Below, piece after piece: positions 14,640-27,800 of a DNA stretch of 52,500 nucleotides. The notes under the pieces were generated by a model. The model was given only the letters and a program-made list of their open reading frames with translations. It ran no database searches and was not told the origin of the DNA. The translations under genes and the position numbers were made by a program. Origin of the DNA: Glandiceps talaboti (lineage: Eukaryota > Hemichordata > Enteropneusta > Spengelidae); NCBI RefSeq assembly GCF_964340395.1, contig NC_135558.1, forward strand, positions 7,577,501 to 7,630,000, given 5' to 3'. How positions within the stretch are numbered: position 1 is the first letter of the stretch; each line of letters starts with the position of its first letter.

Positions 14640-15365
14640 ATGTCCAGTCATTATTTTGTTACAAGTTTGTAAACCATACGCATTGGGTTGAATGGTCTTG
14701 TGTAAAATGCTGTAAGTTCTTCAAATGTTTCAAGTTTGTGCAAAGTTTGTACCACATACAAGATGACTGCATCTCATGTCTTTCCTATAATGGTTTGACA
14801 TCTCACAACTAAATATGTCATTTTGCTTTGTTACAGGTTTGCATTTTGACAAAATGAATTGCCACGTTGTTCCAAACTACTGTATCATTTGCAGGATCTA
14901 AAAGATTTGTACTAAGTTTGTATCACATACAAGATGGCTGCATTTGCAGCATTACCTGTTATTTCATTCCTATAATGGTTTGACCACTTTTAGGCTAACG
15001 CAACATGTCATTGGATTGTTACAAGTTTTTATTTTGACACAATGAATAGCTATCATGTTGTTCTGTACCTCTGCATCATATGCAAGATGTCAAAGATTTG
15101 TGCTAAGTTTGTATCATGAACAAGATGGCCACATTACCAGTAATGTCATTCCTATAATGGTTTGACATCTCCTAACTAATGTATGACACTATTGCTTTGT
15201 TACAAGTTAGTATTTTGGCACAATAAATTGATATATTGTTCTGTACCTCTGTCTTATAAACAAGATATCAAACATTTGTGCTATGTTTGTATCACAAACA
15301 AGATGGCAGCATCACCACTTATAATGTCATTCCTATAATGGCACGACATCTCATGACAATTTCAC
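14640..15365. repeat. Four-copy tandem array, about 183-bp unit
   Basis: CCTATAATGG occurs at 14784, 14969, 15151 and 15332 (spacings 185, 182, 181). Each is preceded by CACATACAAGATGGC-like and TTTGTTACAAGTTT-like words. The last copy is followed by a short GATT repeat (15384-15400). Confidence 0.85.
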
Positions 15366-16991
15366 TTTAACATCTGCTGGATCGATTGATTGATTGATTC
15401 AGCTGAAGTAAAATAGGACATGGTGATCAATGTAATCAGTCACACAGGTTTGGCAAATCAATTGAACGATGTCTCATCCCTAGGGAGATGGGTCTTGTAA
15501 GAACCACTCATCTAGTATTTGCATGTTCTCATGCTGGTATTCATAGATACCTTTGGAGATAGTGAGATACCTGATCTGATAATGGACTCCCAATGTTGGC
15601 CTCCTACACATCTATTTTCTGCGACAAATGAAAAAATGCAAACACGATACATTTTATCCCTACATGTGCCAGAAAAAAATGAACTCTGCTATTCCCTGTC
15701 TATTTAAATTTGATATGTACAAAAAATTACAAAACATAAGAACTTTTATTAAAGTAGTTTTGGCGGGAACACACTCAAGAACTCAGTTTTCAAAACATAA
15801 TAAAAATTAGTTTTAAATCAAACTTTTTCTATTGTTCTAAAAGTAACAACCATACCAATAATTGGCGTTTACAAAAAAGTTACAGAAAATACATATTTTC
15901 ATTTGTAATTCGAAGGGAAAGTATTCAATGCTGAACGAGGTTGATGTACTACTTTTAATAATTACATTATTTGTGGTATTAAACCATTTTTTTTGTTGCT
16001 TTTATCACCACTTCAAAATGAAATTAAGAACAGATTAAATTTATGATTGAACTCTCCTTGAACCATTTCAAATAAAACTTTTTCTAAAAATTATCAAACG
16101 AACGAAAACCAAATTCCTCCAAAGCATTACATCTAGGTACCATGAAAAACGAATTCAAAACAAGTTTAATTTTCTTTCTACCATGGAGGTATTTATTTTT
16201 ACACAAAAAATTTGAAGTTGGGAAAAACAGGATTAATACTTTCTTTTCAGACAATACAATATAGTTACTTTGGAATGGTAAATTTGAAACGAATTAGACA
16301 TTTGATTCATCTATTAGATGCTGCTTCATACTTTCATTTCCTTTTATCACTTTCCAGATTACTTCAACTTTTCAGATAAATGGGGTAAGATGGTATTATG
16401 TAACTGAGGAATTAAGATAACTCTCTACGCATGCATTTTCAACTTCAATGGAAAGGCTTTGTATCTTTTTATCAGGTTTAGTACCTCTTCGATACCATGC
16501 TTATAAAACCCTTACATAGTGAAAGATATTATTTGTACCTGTAATCCCAACTTTTTCATTTTACAACAATTGTAGTGATTTATTCCAAAATTTAAACCTG
16601 ACGATATGATAATTAGTGAGTCCCATTTATTCAATCCTGACACACACAGTCATCAATAGATCTCATTCAGATTCACCACAAACACCAATTGTAAAAATTC
16701 AATTACATTTCCTCCAAAGCATCACTTCTAGATACCATGGTTTCCCCAGTGATTCCTACTCTCTCCTTGACAATTTCCTCTCAGGAATAAGATTTCCTAT
16801 TAGCAACATGCTATGTAAACATGTGTTGAATGCGTGTACATTAAAACACAAACACTGAATCAACATTATGTCCTTTCATCAGACTTGCGGCAATCGCCGA
16901 TTAAAATCTGATCAGGAGGAGGCACGTTTTAAATCTTTCACTGTATTACATGTCTACACGTCTGTGCTTGTTCTCTGCATACTACTGTGTC

Positions 16992-17111
16992 TATATTTGT
17001 CGCGTATTAGCCTTTTTCAGCTTGAAGACACAGCTATTTAAATCTCATTTCAAACGTGCCATGCAACAAGGAATTGTGAATGCTGAATAAGGCTAATACC
17101 TGACAAATATA
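16992..17111. mobile_element. Small foldback element
   Basis: About 32-bp arms enclose roughly 55 bp: the left arm carries ATATTTGTCGCGTATTAGCC and TTTTTCAGC, and the right arm carries GCTGAATAAGGCTAATACC and TGACAAATAT. Single copy in the window. It may be a MITE or a simple snap-back duplication. Confidence 0.6.
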
Positions 17112-17783
17112 AGCATTTTTCAAAACGATACTGTCGGCGCTAGTGACGTAACTTATCATTCACAATTCAAGTAACGTAATTCATCTCACATAAATCTAAA
17201 TATGATTATACTCAGATTAGGCTTAATTAATTAGCATCTGTTTTCTGTATTTTATTTCCTCTACCAAAAAAAGTCATGGCTGAAAATATCAGAAATATCT
17301 ACTAGTAGGGTCATTTTGTACAGCTGTTTTTACTATTAATTTTATGAAAGCATATGAGAACGCTACAAGTGACAGTTGTAGTGAAAGTTTGTGGTTCCTC
17401 TTTCCTAAAAACAATAAAATCAATTTCAGAAAGCCTGGACCTTTAAGTTCTTTCTAACTATTAAACAAAACTATCCATTAACAACCTGCATTCATTCAAA
17501 AAGCAGATTCAACATGTTTATTTTTTTTTCAAAACTGGCTGATGAAGATTGAAATTTTTACCACTATTATCAGTACTTGTGATAAAGAGGGTGACAACTG
17601 TCACAACCCTTTTGTAATCAATACATGTAAGGATGAGGAACAGACGATGAATGAGATTATTGAAACAATGATAAGCCCTCAAAACAATAGATATCTTCTT
17701 GTTTGGAATGGCCACTAGAGGGCAGACTTACTGGAAAACGGCAAATTGGTAAGTCAAATAATATTCTGGATAAACACCATGAA

Positions 17784-17787
<4 letters not shown>

Positions 17788-17843
<56 letters not shown>
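17788..17843. repeat. TG dinucleotide tract
   Basis: About 28 TG units. Reads CA in the host transcript. Confidence 0.97.
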
Positions 17844-17845
<2 letters not shown>

Positions 17846-18484
17846 TAAACATATTACTAAATGAGTCTATAGTAAGATATCCAACACACAGTTATTTGTA
17901 TATTTGTCAGACAATTTTATAGCCTCTGTTATTAGATGGCTGTATAACCAATGCACTACATACAACACAATAACCATAAAACATACAACAAATATACATT
18001 TCATTTGCTGATGAACAGATGTCATAAATATATACTTTCCAGCTGATCATTGTTCAGTTACCAGCAGCACAATTACGAGGTTTTCAAAAGTACATGTATT
18101 CTTGCATTTATCAAAAGATTGACCATATGGCAATGCCCTTATAGCAAAACATAATATCGATATATCCATCATACAGCAATGCCAAATTTATAATAAAACA
18201 TGCATCATTGCATACAGCACTGCCTCTTTTTTACAATATACATACATGTGAGCTGTACTCACTCACAACATACATCCACCTCCAAATTTATCTTTGTTTG
18301 CGTTGATAGGACTGTGGTAGTTAAAATATACCAATTTGAAGTTCCCTATAGGTACATGTGTTATACAAAGATTCTCCACTCCAATAACGGATGGGTACAT
18401 CATGGTACAGGAATATATGAAGAGATTTTCTTCCACTCATACTGAGTTCCCTAACCTTTAACAAAAACACTGAATATAGCTGCA

Positions 18485-18725
18485 TCCCAATAACAGAATA
18501 CAAGTGCATATATCCATTACAGACAAGTGCTCTCTCACTACATACATACCCCAATTACAGAGTAGTGCCATCACTGATGCAACATACACATCTGCCGTAG
18601 ACCAGTGCTGTCTTCTAAACATACATACAACCACTGTAGACCAGTGCTCTCTCACTACATACATACAGATTGGTACTCTCATTAATACAGCATACATACA
18701 CCCCACAACAGAATAGTGTCCCTAC
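18485..18725. repeat. 40-bp minisatellite reaching the GoLoco exon donor
   Basis: Units built on AGACCAGTGCTCTCTCACTA and CATACATACA recur at 18524, 18564, 18604, 18643, about 18674 and 18714. The last unit ends in the splice donor (plus-strand CCCTAC, 18720-18725) of the exon at 18726-18861. Confidence 0.82.
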
Positions 18726-18861
18726 CTGCTTCAGCTCCCTTGGGTTGTCTTTTGCCACCGAATTTATTAAATGAACACCGCTGATCATCCATTCTGTTGC
18801 TCTGGAAGCGACTAAGTACATCAAAGAATCCATCATCATCTATCATTTCAGGTGACAGTTT
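18726..18861 (-). CDS. GPSM2: GPSM2 exon: first GoLoco motif
   Basis: The 136-nt exon runs from acceptor tatttgcag to donor gtaggg. It encodes KLSPEMIDDDG, then FFDVLSRFQSNRMDDQR, a complete GoLoco/GPR motif with an intact C-terminal DDQR, whose Arg reaches into the nucleotide pocket of G-alpha-GDP in known structures. The tail is CSFNKFGGKRQPKGAEA. If the following intron were retained, translation would stop after about 14 more residues (the stop is at 18682). The donor is part of a 40-bp minisatellite. Confidence 0.97.
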
Positions 18862-21800
18862 CTGCAAATAATATCCATTTTTTTAAAGGAAACAATAAGT
18901 ACCCTTTTTATCTTTTGTTGTCACGGTGACAATAGGATTTTATTATCATTTCAAAGACAATGCCCTGGAAATGCGATATTCCCCTTCTCTCTTTGTTATT
19001 CTCGGTTTGTTGTATGTCACATATTGTTCTCAGTTGGTGTTTTCAAATTTTTAGTACATAGTACACTCCTGTCATTTCTACTGGTAACTTTGTACAAAAA
19101 TAAAAGTGGTCAAAGAGACCTTGTGAGGGTGCTATTCAAAACTACAAAATGCAATGGCCAAATATGGCCTTGTGAGGGTGCTATTTGAAATTCAAAACAT
19201 TCATCCTCAATATTTGGAAGATGACATTCTACAAATTGTCAGCAAGAATGGTCAATATTATTGAACTGACATACAGCTGCAATATTCAATAATATATTTA
19301 ACATAAATAAATACTAAAATGTCCTTGGATTGCACACTAGATGAACCTTTTAGGTAGATTTTGAGAATGTAGTGTGCATATTAATAATGTGTACCACCTG
19401 GGTTCCAAATACACAAAGTCACTTCACTTTTCAAGAGTTTTCAAGTCATATTGACAGTTGTAAAGAGGTATGTATAGGTGTATTTAGTGATGCAAATCTC
19501 AAACAGCCAGCAGTTTTACTTGCTCTGACAGACAGTTTACCACCTCTCAGACAATCATTATTTGCTGCCTGACTATTTCAATAACAAAATTTTTCTGGAA
19601 TTTCTAGGATTTAACTAGAAATCGATTTTTTATTTAAAGTGAATACAAGGATTATCCAGGAGTGGTTGAGATTCTAGGACTGAAAGAGTCATCCCAGGAG
19701 TGCAACGAACCTTGGTTTTACAAATAACAAAACATAAAAAATTAAAGGAAGGAGGAAGGAGAGGGTGACAATGATCACAACAAAGACAACAACTTACCCT
19801 TTGAGGTATATGTAATTTGACTTGGTCAGTCTTCACAGAAGACGAAGAGGTTACACTACCAGAACTACTTGAAGAGGTTATTGAACCCTTCCTAGACTCT
19901 TTGTCTCTACTACTTTGGCCTTTGTGTTTGTTTTTCTTTGTTTTACTGTTAACACTCACATTACTGCTAGTACTACTGCAAGAGGAGGCCGCATACTGAG
20001 GGCAAAAAGAAAAAAAAATACAGCAAATAAAAAATGCCTATAAAATCGCGTTTTCACTACTGTACTGTACTGTACTGTACTGTACTGTACTGTACTGTAC
20101 TGTATCTTTAAATCCGATCTTGACCACTGGGGGCGCTCTACTAGTAATAGCACCACCAATAGTATGAATGCATTCTTGAAAACCAGAGTTATTATTTCTT
20201 CTGCGACGCTTCGCAGTAGGGACCGGCTTATTAAGAACAGCACTGTAAAACAGTCGTGGTTTGCAACTATGTAAGAGTGTGACCTGCAATGAAGACCTAG
20301 AGTCTGAGCTACATTTTCCGTTAAAGGAACTTAGATATTTTAAAGAGGTTACATGAAAAATACTCAAAAAATAAATTTAAAGTAAGAACAGTATAGTACA
20401 ATGAGGACAAGAAATGAAACAATGTCAGAAAAATTGCCATCCTGACAAATATACTCAAGTTTTTCTCTCTTTTTCATTTGGACAATACTAAAACAAGGTC
20501 ATGATAGGAAGAGTAGGGATATTTCATCTACAGCAAATATCCATGACAACACAATCATTGGACATAATTCAGGTTAAAAACACAATGTTGTCCTCCAAGT
20601 GTATCCGATTTCAGTTTGTTGCCCAGAATCTGCATCGATATCAACTAACTCAAGATACTAAAATTAACTGTCTGGTTACTATAACAGACATGAAGCCTTA
20701 CAAGTTTCACCTTGTTATCCATAACGCAATCATTTCAAATCCATCCCAAGTAGCACTGTCTATCTATTAATGTATAGTTACAAGTTTGAGCTTGTTTACC
20801 CAGAAAGCAATCATTTTCAGATCTACCTCAAGTAGCATTGTCTAATTACGCTATCTATAGACACTACATGAATTTGAATCCTACGTAATGCATGGACACA
20901 AACCACTACTGTGTCCAATTACACTATGTCTTCAAATCTACCACACACATTGTATGTTGACTTCTTCTTTTTTTTAATGAGGATGGCCTTCACTTGGATA
21001 AATAATTGTTTGAGCAACCATTAACAGAAATCAAATCTCTTTTGTGAAATATTGGAGAATATTAGAATCTTTATCAAAAAGAGTTATGAATCATCAGATA
21101 ATGAAATATACTACTATATTTTTTTACTCGAATATTTATCCAAGTATATCATTTCAATATGACTCTGGTAATCCAGCCTTCAGTTTACTATTAAAGATAG
21201 GCGCAAACTAAATCTACTGCTCTACTGATGTGGTAGATTACAGAAGTGGGTGATAGCAGATCCTCTGATGTGTGAATCTAATCACCCTGTGATGAAGATA
21301 GTGTAAACATTGGAAGTCCCAAAACAGTACACTGCAATGTCATTGAACTCTGTTAACAAAACTCTGCGAGGCCTCCCTACTGAGACTGCAATTATACCAA
21401 ATGTCCACTCAATAGCTTATCACTATTGTATCAACATGTTGCGACAACAGTTTTAGTTTGTGTCTATCTTACTAAACCGAATGCTCAATTACCAGAGTGA
21501 AAAGAAGGCAGAAATCTTCCCTTATGTTGGAACAAACTACTGAATACTGCTCAAGATCAAATGTAGCTTATTATTGATTAAAATCTAAAATAGTGCCAAT
21601 AGTGTTGCATCACTACTGCCATGCAATAAATAAATTTAACATTGTCCTGTAATTTGTTTAGGCCAATCACTCAATCCTAACTATGTAATCCATGAACTTT
21701 ACACCTGGCAAATTACCTAAATCAGTAAATTTGATTGGCTATAAGTCACTCCCACAACACAGAAAATCAGAAGTAACCAATCAGAAACACATTACTTGGC

Positions 21801-24800
21801 ATTATGCAACTCTGATTTGCTATAGACCACACCTCCATATAATCAATCAGTAATAGCCAATCAGAGAAAGGGTCACTTGGCATACTACATCCCAGAGAAT
21901 CTGATTGGCTGTTAACCATACAATACAACTACAAAACAGTCCAATGACCAATCAAAACAAACATGACAATTGATTACAAATAGTACGAGCTCACAAGTAC
22001 AGAGGTTTTGACAAGGGGTTACATATGTTGAAAAAGGAAAGAGAACAGTAAAAATTCAAAAAAAAAAAAAAAGATGAAAATATTTCTCACCTTTTCTGGA
22101 GTCATCTGTACCAGTTCTAAGAGCTCCATACTGTGACGCCTGGGCCTGGCACCACCTGTAACAGGTAAAAAAAGGAATATTCCTTAAATTATTCCCTGTA
22201 TAGTCTGCGTTTTATCACTTGCCTAGTACAGACATTAATTATGTATCATTAAACTTGATAATAAAATGGTTTGTTTCTTTCGATTGAATAATTATACAGA
22301 TAATTTCTAAAACAAGAAATGACGTTTAGCGAGTAGCCATGCTTACATGCCATGAACAAGGAAGAGTATGTACACTTTTTCTCTAAAGACAGGTAGATTT
22401 TAGGATGTTTCCTTGTCTGAGTAAAACATGGATATGCTGTGAATCTTTCCTGAAACTATCCTGACTGGACAATCATAGGAAGTCTCATGCCGGTCATCCT
22501 CCTGAACTTATTGTTAGTGAGCACATTGAACTCCAGGGCATTTACCATCCATTGAGTTCTCTCCTATAGGGTCAATGACCTGAGGTGCTGAGGAGTCAGA
22601 CACTGCTATGATTACAATTAGGTATAACAAGGTGATGGCAATTCGATGAAGAGAAGACAATTTGTGACACAATGGCAAATAATGTCATTGAGAGAGTATT
22701 TTTTTATTTTTTTATTTTTTTATTTTTTTTTGCTGCAGGTCTAGACCACTTAATAATTCACGATAAAACAGAGTTTCAAATTCATACAGACATGTTGTTT
22801 AGACGCTTGGCAAAAAAATGCCATTTTTAAAGGTTAATAGACTTGTCCCCCAGCTATGTTTCACCTAGTCTACCTGCTATACCCCTGGTAATTCTGCTAA
22901 CGTTAAATGTGACCACAGGTCACATAGCGCTGATGAACAGTGCTATCAAGGGCTTGCCCAAGAGGTACTGTCATCCTCAGCTTTTGTTTGACAACTTTCC
23001 CAGATCAGATTTGAGGTCCTGTTCATACAAAACTATGTTTTACCTAACGTTCTCTTTTATACTTGTCATACAATGTTGAGAGACCTTTAATTATTTTATG
23101 CCAAAAAAAAAATAAACGTACAAAAAAACATTGTGGGCTTTACTCACAATTTGATAAATGCTTCTGTAACAGTATAGAGACACTGCCATGCATCCCCCCA
23201 CCCCCTCCCCCACCCCCAACATGTGCACAAACATGTAACTACTCACAAACACACTAGCATACCTCACCACACACCCACCCCCACTACACACAATACAATG
23301 GCTCATCCATTCATCTACATACATATTCTCACATATTCACACACATGCACATGCAAGTGCACATCACACACAATATACAGGAACGGGTTGAAATAATAGG
23401 GGGGGGGGGGATAAAAGTTAAAGATATTGAGGCTAACTTTGACCTTGCAGAAGTTGACTATTGGGAGTAACATAGGGATACTCCTATTGGATTGCAAGCT
23501 GACATCGCTGTCTAGCAAATTGTGCTAGGAATTGGATAGTCTAGTTCCTGTCAGATGACCGTGTTCTGATTTTACACTATGTTATCTTTACACATTACTG
23601 ATCACACATCAGTAATGTGTGAAGATAACATAGTGTAAAATCAAACACAGTCGTCAGGAACTAGACAAGGAATTTGGGTGACCAGAACATCAAGAGTATA
23701 GTTTTTCAAGTGAGAATTACAAAACAGACACAGAGTAAAACTCTCAAAATATTTGGGGGGTTTTCACACTAAAAAATGTAAACATACATGTTTCAATATT
23801 GGCAGTTTGGGTATTGTTTGTTGTTGCAACACCTTTGGTGGGAGAGCTGCCCATACCACTCCGGCCCTTCTGTGGTGTGGCTAATCTTACTGTAACATGA
23901 GACAGAAAATAACATGCAAAACATAACTTTAAACATGCATAACATACACTCAAAACAGAAAATAACATGCAAAACATAAACTCGTCACATAAAGTATCAC
24001 ATGAACAACATAACTCAAAATATAAAATAACATACAGGTAAACTCAAACATAATAAACATGCATAACATTAATGTAAAACATAAACATGTAAAACATAAA
24101 ATAACACACAAAACATAAAACATGCACTAACATGTAACACATAACTCAAGATATCATAAGTACTATGTCATGCATAACATAACATAACATAACATAACAT
24201 AACAAAACATAACAAAACATATTCAAAAATTAGATAGCAACATGCAAGTTTCAGTAGCTGTAACTAAAATATTCTTTTTACAATTATTATTTTTTATTTC
24301 AAATTTCCAGTTAAAACAGGCAGCTTTCACCAGAAGACTTTATGTACATATGCACTTACAATCAAAGTTGATCATTTTTGCAAGTTTAGATTGAGCAAGG
24401 AAACATTCTTAATTGTATGGTTTATACCTTTTTCATGACTGTGTTTACACATGGACATCAAGCCATAGTATACACAATAACATCAGTGAATGGTAGAGGG
24501 GTAATTCAACTAATCAGGATAATTGAGCTGTTTATGTGAACATTTTATGTATTTTAGAAGGAGAATACTTTAATATAAAATAGTGCAGTTACAGCTACTA
24601 CTGGGTCTTTTCAGGGAAAAGAATTCTTTCCCTGTACACAGAGTTAGATTGTGATATAAAGCAAAGAGTATACACAATAGAAAAATATTCATAATACATA
24701 ATAAATACATCACAAAGAAAAGATACATATTACATTAAACACAATAAGAAATTAAAATTCAAAAGTTGTTATCATAATAAGAGTCTACACAAACACTCAT

Positions 24801-27800
24801 CCAACACATACAATTTGAATATATTAACCAGGATACATGCACACACAGAATGGGACTGTTGAAGAGAGAGGTGAAGTTGGAAATGTCAGGTAAACATTTA
24901 CAGATTTGTGCTTGGAATATATGTACACAGGATTACCAACACAGACAAATTTTTTTTTAGAAGGGAGAGGTGTTTGTTGTGATAAATTTGTACAGAGATT
25001 TACTTGCTCTGTTCATTCAAAAACATGATATTTGGAACTAAATTTACAATTCACAAAACAAATAATCTTGAAATCATGATAATTTTTCTTTATACATGTT
25101 ATATTTCCTATCCATGTAGGAAATAAAGTTGATCATAATCATTCATCAAGTGTGTTCTTGTAAGCTACGAATCCAAGTCTGCTGCATTATGAATCTGAAC
25201 ATATTCATCATGAGATTTCTATTTTTTTATTTGCTGTTTTTGTTGTTGAAATGTTGGCGCCAACACTAAGCTGATCAAAGTATTCATTCTGGTGGGCAGA
25301 GTTTATATACAGGTGTATCTGGGCACTGTATTAGGAGTTGGTCCGTCTGGTTGCACAGTGTCTTCTAACTTCTAAGCTACTTTGACATGCAACAGTCACA
25401 GCAATATTTCATGTAACTTTCTAAAATTTGATGTTCCCTATTCCCTTATTTTGGAGTGACGTACAAGAAAACCAACTTGACACAAATTGGTTTTCCCAGT
25501 GTGAGTTTAACAGTTTGTTGTGGGTCAAATTGACACAAAACCAACATCAAACGGTTAGAGCTAACTTAGGACAAATTGTCCGACTGAGTGTCTGGTTGCC
25601 AGATTTATTATAAATTTTTCATATGTGAAATTGATACCATTCAGCCTAAATATAATTCTTATTAATATTACACATTTACTAATTTTCATCAAACGGGGAA
25701 TTATTCTGATAAATACATGAAAACTGATAACATATATCCAGATTATGTATTGAACTATTTTTACATGGAAAACACAACATATTAACCAAGATTTAAAATC
25801 ATATGCATGGAGCTTATTAAACAAACTGATACAATACATAACAAAAGGAACGAATGCGGTCTGCAGTTCACACATATGACTCATCACTTGTTTGTATTCA
25901 ACAAATTATTTGTAAAATCTGAACAGAGTGTGACAGAGCATTGTAAAAATATCGATTTCACACATCCACACCTGTTTGTTGGACACGATTAACGGTATAA
26001 AGCATAGAGACGATATTGGACAATCACTAGTACCGTAATCAGAGTAATTGACCATTGTAAAAATGTAATATTAATACTAATAATATTAATGCAAATTCAT
26101 AATGTGCCTTTCCTCCTGAGAGCTCAAGGCCGGGGCTCACAATTATTACCCCTGGCAAGGATCAACGGCAGCTCAACGGCCCTTTATACTTCCTCAACAC
26201 TCTGGGGAGCATACAATCCATTGCAGCCTTCATAAGAGCATAGGATTTTATGAGCATTCATATTGTAACCTCTATCCTACCATGTCCCCAATTATACAGC
26301 TGGGTTGACTAAGGCACAATCATGGTTCAAATCTTGCCCAAGGAATTTAGCTATTCAGAAACAAATGGAAGTGAGGAGGCTCGAACCTGCAACCTGCAGA
26401 TTCCAAGCCGGCCACGCTAACCTTCACCGTATAACTGAGACTGACTCAACTGCCATATGGAAGTTAGACAATCTGGAAGGCCAGTACAGAAAAAAATCAA
26501 AAAGTAACATCATTGAAGAACAAGGTGACATATGACTATTGTCAAAATTTAGATTTGAAAAATTCACATTTTGTTTGATTTTGACTGTTATCTGAAAGTA
26601 GACAGTCTGCAGACCAGTGCAAAAAAAATCAAAACATAATTGTATAATCAGACAACGTAGAACCATCCCAGTAGTAGAATACAGAAAGATGGATTGCATG
26701 GTAGCTGATAAGACCTCTGAACCTTGCCCTCTATAATAAACATCTAAGCACCATACATGATTTAGTATTGACATAAAAATCAGAGCTAAGTAAACAATGA
26801 CACCTGTACTTCAAACTGGAGTGTTTTCAAGTACCTCATAAATGCAGTAATCTGAAGGCTGTGGACTGGATTCAATTTATACTACAATAACTTTTTAGCT
26901 AAGTTTTGTTAAAGACCTCAAGAAGTAATGAATCACAATGTTAAGGATGTAGGCTCAAATTATGTTAGCTGATTTGGAATTTGACCTTGGAGATCAAGGT
27001 CACGATCGATATCTCATAAACTTTAGTACAGTGATGTGGGTCTAAAGTTTGGCTGATATCACCTTTTAATAGTAAATCTAAATGTGTTGTGTAGCCCTTA
27101 TGGTAAGACCATAAGAACTAAAACGAATCACAATATCATAAATCTATGGCGAAACTATATTAGCTGATCTAGCATTGACCATGATTCGAATATCAAGGTC
27201 AAGATCGCTACTCCATAAACAATGTGATCTGGATCTAAAGTCTGGCTTATGGAAAAACCTTTTACAGTAAATTTGTTGGGTAGCCCTCACAATCGGATTT
27301 GGAAATTGTGAATCACAGTATCATTAATCTAGGACTAACTATGTTACCCACTTTAGCATTTGACCTTGAACATTAAGGTCAAGGTCAAAATCTGTATCTG
27401 TAGCAGAAAGTCATTCTCGCAAACCAGAGCTGTTATCTCTTCCACTACACTTCGAAATAAGTGGGGCGGCGCGTTAAGAACAGTGCTGTAAAACAGGCCA
27501 TGGTTTGCGACGATGCAAAAAGTGCATTCATCAAAATACTATACATTATAATATTTACTTTACATCGATCCAGTTTAATAATTGGCAAGCACTTATATGA
27601 ACAAGAAAGACATAAAATTGTCTTGAAATGTACACCTACTTGTGCCCATATGGAAATAAAGGAAAAAAAATTCTAAATACAAAACAAAAAGTGTCTTGAA
27701 ATGGTCTTAAAGCTAACAGAGATCCTGCAACAGTCAAATCAACAATAACTGCTGCATATGACCTTTATATGGAATTGAATTTAGTATTTCTTAAAGTTTT

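Larger units (their letters stand above)
19996..22090 (-). other. GPSM2: GPSM2 intron between Ser-rich and RRHSME exons
   Basis: A 2.1-kb intron. It holds the ACTGT pentamer array (20058-20104), one copy of a TCGCAAACC-ended MITE (20177-20266), an about 80-bp direct duplication (20698-20850) and a cluster of seven CCAAT/ATTGG boxes (21661-21952). Confidence 0.85.
22156..23787 (-). other. GPSM2: GPSM2 intron between RRHSME and linker exons
   Basis: A 1.6-kb intron. It contains an A/T homopolymer-like tract (22698-22731), C-rich (23193-23218) and G-rich (23399-23410) runs, and a near-perfect long hairpin (23539-23668). Confidence 0.85.

Noticed and set aside
14640-15365. Regularly spaced repeats considered as a CRISPR array
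   Set aside because: The whole 183-bp unit is repeated, not a short repeat with unique spacers, and the DNA is eukaryotic.
18321-18839. Overlapping frames with periodic VREHWST-like words
   Set aside because: The periodicity comes from the 40-bp minisatellite next to the GoLoco exon.
19956-20367. Minus-strand frames with QYSTVQYSTV repeats
   Set aside because: They read through the ACTGT pentamer array in the intron. The pyrimidine tract and ctcag acceptor at 19996-20020 mark the true exon start.
26378-26442. tRNA gene on the minus strand
   Set aside because: The B box is good, but the A box is diverged and no acceptor stem or cloverleaf closes. It belongs to a SINE.
26305-26535. Plus-strand frame of 76 codons
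   Set aside because: It is the antisense of the tRNA-derived SINE head.
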